This document shows, piece after piece, positions 63,850-64,000 of a stretch of 64,000 nt of DNA (positions are counted from its first letter, which is position 1; each line of letters begins with the position of its first letter). The notes beneath the pieces are model-generated. The model searched no databases. It was not told the DNA's origin and saw only the letters and a list, made by a program, of their open reading frames with translations. Both the position numbers and the translations under genes were made by a program. Origin of the DNA: Porifericola rhodea (GTDB lineage: Bacteria > Bacteroidota > Bacteroidia > Cytophagales > Cyclobacteriaceae); NCBI RefSeq assembly GCF_030506305.1, contig NZ_CP119421.1, forward strand, positions 62,001 through 126,000, in the 5' to 3' direction.

Positions 63850-64000
63850 TTATTCCTGTACCGGTACGGCTTCTATGCTAATATCCTTGTGAAGGACTTT
63901 GGCCAGAGGGTCCAGATGGCGCCGTGTTGCCCAGAGTTCCAGCTTCATATTATCGGCCTGCCCGGCCAGCTGTATCTCCAGCTTGCCCTTGCTTAGTTTG
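63850..64000 (-). CDS. C-terminal end of a gene running out of the window
   Basis: On the minus strand the frame is open from the window edge to a TAA at 63850, giving the last 49 residues (ending LAKVLHKDISIEAVPVQE). The piece is too short to identify. It lies just upstream of the small exported protein gene on the same strand. Confidence 0.6.
   Translation of the reverse strand, partial: KLSKGKLEIQLAGQADNMKLELWATRRHLDPLAKVLHKDISIEAVPVQE

Noticed and set aside
1-64000. CRISPR array, rRNA operon, prophage or intact IS element
   Set aside because: No regular repeats, no rRNA-like sequence, no phage gene block and no complete transposase were seen on reading through both strands.

Overview
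The window looks like chromosome of a free-living, probably marine, member of the Bacteroidota, most likely order Cytophagales. This rests on a SusC/SusD pair with an extra surface lipoprotein, PD40-OmpA proteins, a HAEPLYID-type protein, paired DUF4199 proteins, a BatA-domain protein, Bacteroidota-style promoter motifs (TTTG / TAnnTTTG) and lipoproteins in every region. There is no rRNA, CRISPR array, prophage or intact insertion sequence. Genes are dense on both strands and grouped in short operons. Both window ends cut through genes.

Region by region: 1-9.3 kb holds two OmpA envelope proteins, an M28 peptidase/TPR lipoprotein pair, a beta-propeller lipoprotein, and a TetR - ABC1 kinase - secreted protein group. 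9.5-12.2 kb has an aldo/keto reductase and FadD. 12.43-12.54 kb encodes an odd 113-nt tRNA-like RNA with its own terminator. 12.7-19.5 kb is an Lrp regulator followed by a complete sufBCDSE operon ending in a DUF59 protein and a bacilliredoxin, with a terminator-like hairpin between sufB and sufC. 19.6-22.9 kb has an assimilatory APS reductase with an epimerase, DinB, an arginyl-transferase-like protein and an HMA protein. 23-27.2 kb is a surface-sugar cassette (methyltransferase, rfbF, two SDRs, rfbC). 27.2-34.6 kb runs on the minus strand: DUF4142 lipoprotein, two GT2 glycosyltransferases, two DUF4199 membrane proteins, a dihydroorotase homologue with lost metal ligands, and a BatA protein. 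34.7-38.3 kb has a KdsC-type phosphatase, DAHP synthase, a ribulose-phosphate-epimerase/CBS fusion and a LpxL-type acyltransferase. 38.3-45.7 kb has a transposase remnant, small secreted proteins and the SusCD transport operon. 46.3-52 kb has an aspartic protease and a NarL-type two-component system with a very large propeller sensor. 52.7-64 kb is mixed metabolism and envelope: HI0933 flavoprotein, GT51-like protein without its catalytic Glu, fatty acid hydroxylase, sulfatase, MBL hydrolase with Crp regulator, MDR reductase, VOC protein and the HAEPLYID pair.

Most genes serve the cell envelope (surface sugars, lipid A acylation, outer membrane import, lipoproteins) or Fe-S/sulfur metabolism. 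The observations most worth following are the 113-nt tRNA-like RNA (12429-12541), the epimerase-CBS fusion overlapping aroF (36308-37315), the hairpin inside the suf operon, and several enzyme homologues whose catalytic residues have changed (dihydroorotase-like, GT51-like, an SDR with YxxxH).
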